Assembly: GCA_025084515.1 (NCBI GenBank)
Contig: JAJAGP010000018.1
Coordinates: 709,466 to 773,465, forward strand
Length of the DNA: 64,000 nt
Source: Ancistrus triradiatus
Lineage: Eukaryota; Chordata; Actinopteri; Siluriformes; Loricariidae
Direction of reading: 5' to 3'
This document shows positions 63,671 to 64,000 of this stretch, in pieces. The notes beneath the pieces are model-generated. The model searched no databases and was not told the DNA's origin. It was given only the letters and a program-made list of their open reading frames with translations. Every line of letters begins with the position of its first letter. The first letter of the stretch is position 1. Made by a program: the position numbers and the translations under genes.

Positions 63671-64000
63671 CAGTGGTGCTTGAATGTTTGTGAACCCTTT
63701 AGAATTTTCTATATTTCTGCATAAATATGACCTAAAACATCATCAGATTTTCACACAAGTCCTAAAAGTAGACAAAGAGAACCCAGTTAAACAATTGAGA
63801 CAAAAATAGTATACTTGGTCATTTATTTATTGAGGAAAATAATCCAATATTACATATTAGTGAGTGGCAAAAGTATGTGAGCCTTTGCTTTCAGTATCTG
63901 GTCTGACCCCCCTGTACAGCAATAGCTGCAGCTAAACGTTTCCTGTAGCTGTTGATCAGTCCTGCACACGGCGGCTTGGAGGAATTTTAGCCCATTCCTC
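63671..64000 (-). mobile_element. Tc1/mariner transposon, gamma family, copy 3 (continues beyond window)
   Basis: Terminus 'cagtggtgcttgaatgtttg', sub-terminal 'catcatcagattttcacaca', 'ttactagtgag-like' spacer ('acatattagtgagtggcaaa') and, by the window end, the complement of the transposase C-terminal codons ('ctgttgatcagtcctgcaca', 'ggaattttagcccattcctc'). The copy is therefore oriented with its gene on the minus strand. The rest lies outside. No TA precedes the terminus (sequence is 'ca'), so the left target site has mutated. Confidence 0.9.

Overview
This window looks like a gene-poor, repeat-rich stretch of a ray-finned fish (teleost) nuclear genome. No host protein-coding exon, rRNA, functional tRNA or other cellular gene could be supported. 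The teleost call rests on recognised repeat types: several Tc1 transposon lineages common in fish, tRNA-derived SINEs with an L2-like tail, palindromic 'GGCCACTTTATTAG' elements, fish hAT-type relics, and long CA/GT/TA microsatellites. Some repeats (the 'CTCAAAGCAGCTTTACA' family, the 'ACGGCCCTCCGCTTCGCG' hairpin family) are ones I associate with catfishes and other otophysans. A siluriform origin is therefore a reasonable but unproven guess.

Layout. 1-13.8 kb: interspersed repeats and four Tc1-derived loci (alpha copy 3378-4702, beta derivative 5225-5748, gamma copy 9176-10562, delta piece 13411-13777), plus a palindromic MITE split by a SINE (7966-8518). 13.8-17 kb: a 200-bp tandem duplication, a conserved-looking island, and an approximately 870-bp array of a 22-bp AT-rich unit. 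17-25.7 kb: SINE fragments, a LINE reverse-transcriptase remnant near 20 kb, simple repeats, a second beta derivative, and a truncated gamma Tc1. 25.8-31.3 kb: two blocks of one roughly 40-bp minisatellite around a GC-richer non-repetitive island, then more island-like sequence mixed with a direct repeat pair and a hairpin. 32-40 kb: a 75-bp bare-TIR mariner derivative, a hAT-like element with a candidate 8-bp target duplication, a complete TIR element (37579-38305), and an epsilon Tc1 relic. 40-43 kb: non-repetitive islands. 44-45.6 kb: a second alpha Tc1. 46-64 kb: SINEs, more copies of the 'CTCAAAGCAGC' family and of the TIR family (complete at 62052-62850), further islands, a LINE C-terminal remnant, and the start of another gamma Tc1 that runs off the right edge.

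Every transposase reading frame seen is broken by stops, frameshifts or deletions, so the mobile elements appear inactive here. Several loci are internally deleted derivatives that could only have moved by borrowing transposase from elsewhere. Between the repeats lie non-repetitive blocks rich in homeodomain-like (TAAT), SOX-like, MEIS-like (TGACAG) and nuclear-receptor-like motifs. Their texture resembles developmental conserved non-coding elements, so a gene desert beside a developmental regulator is a plausible setting. That is inference and needs cross-species alignment. Family names alpha to epsilon, 'repeat A' and 'TIR family P' are local labels used only here.
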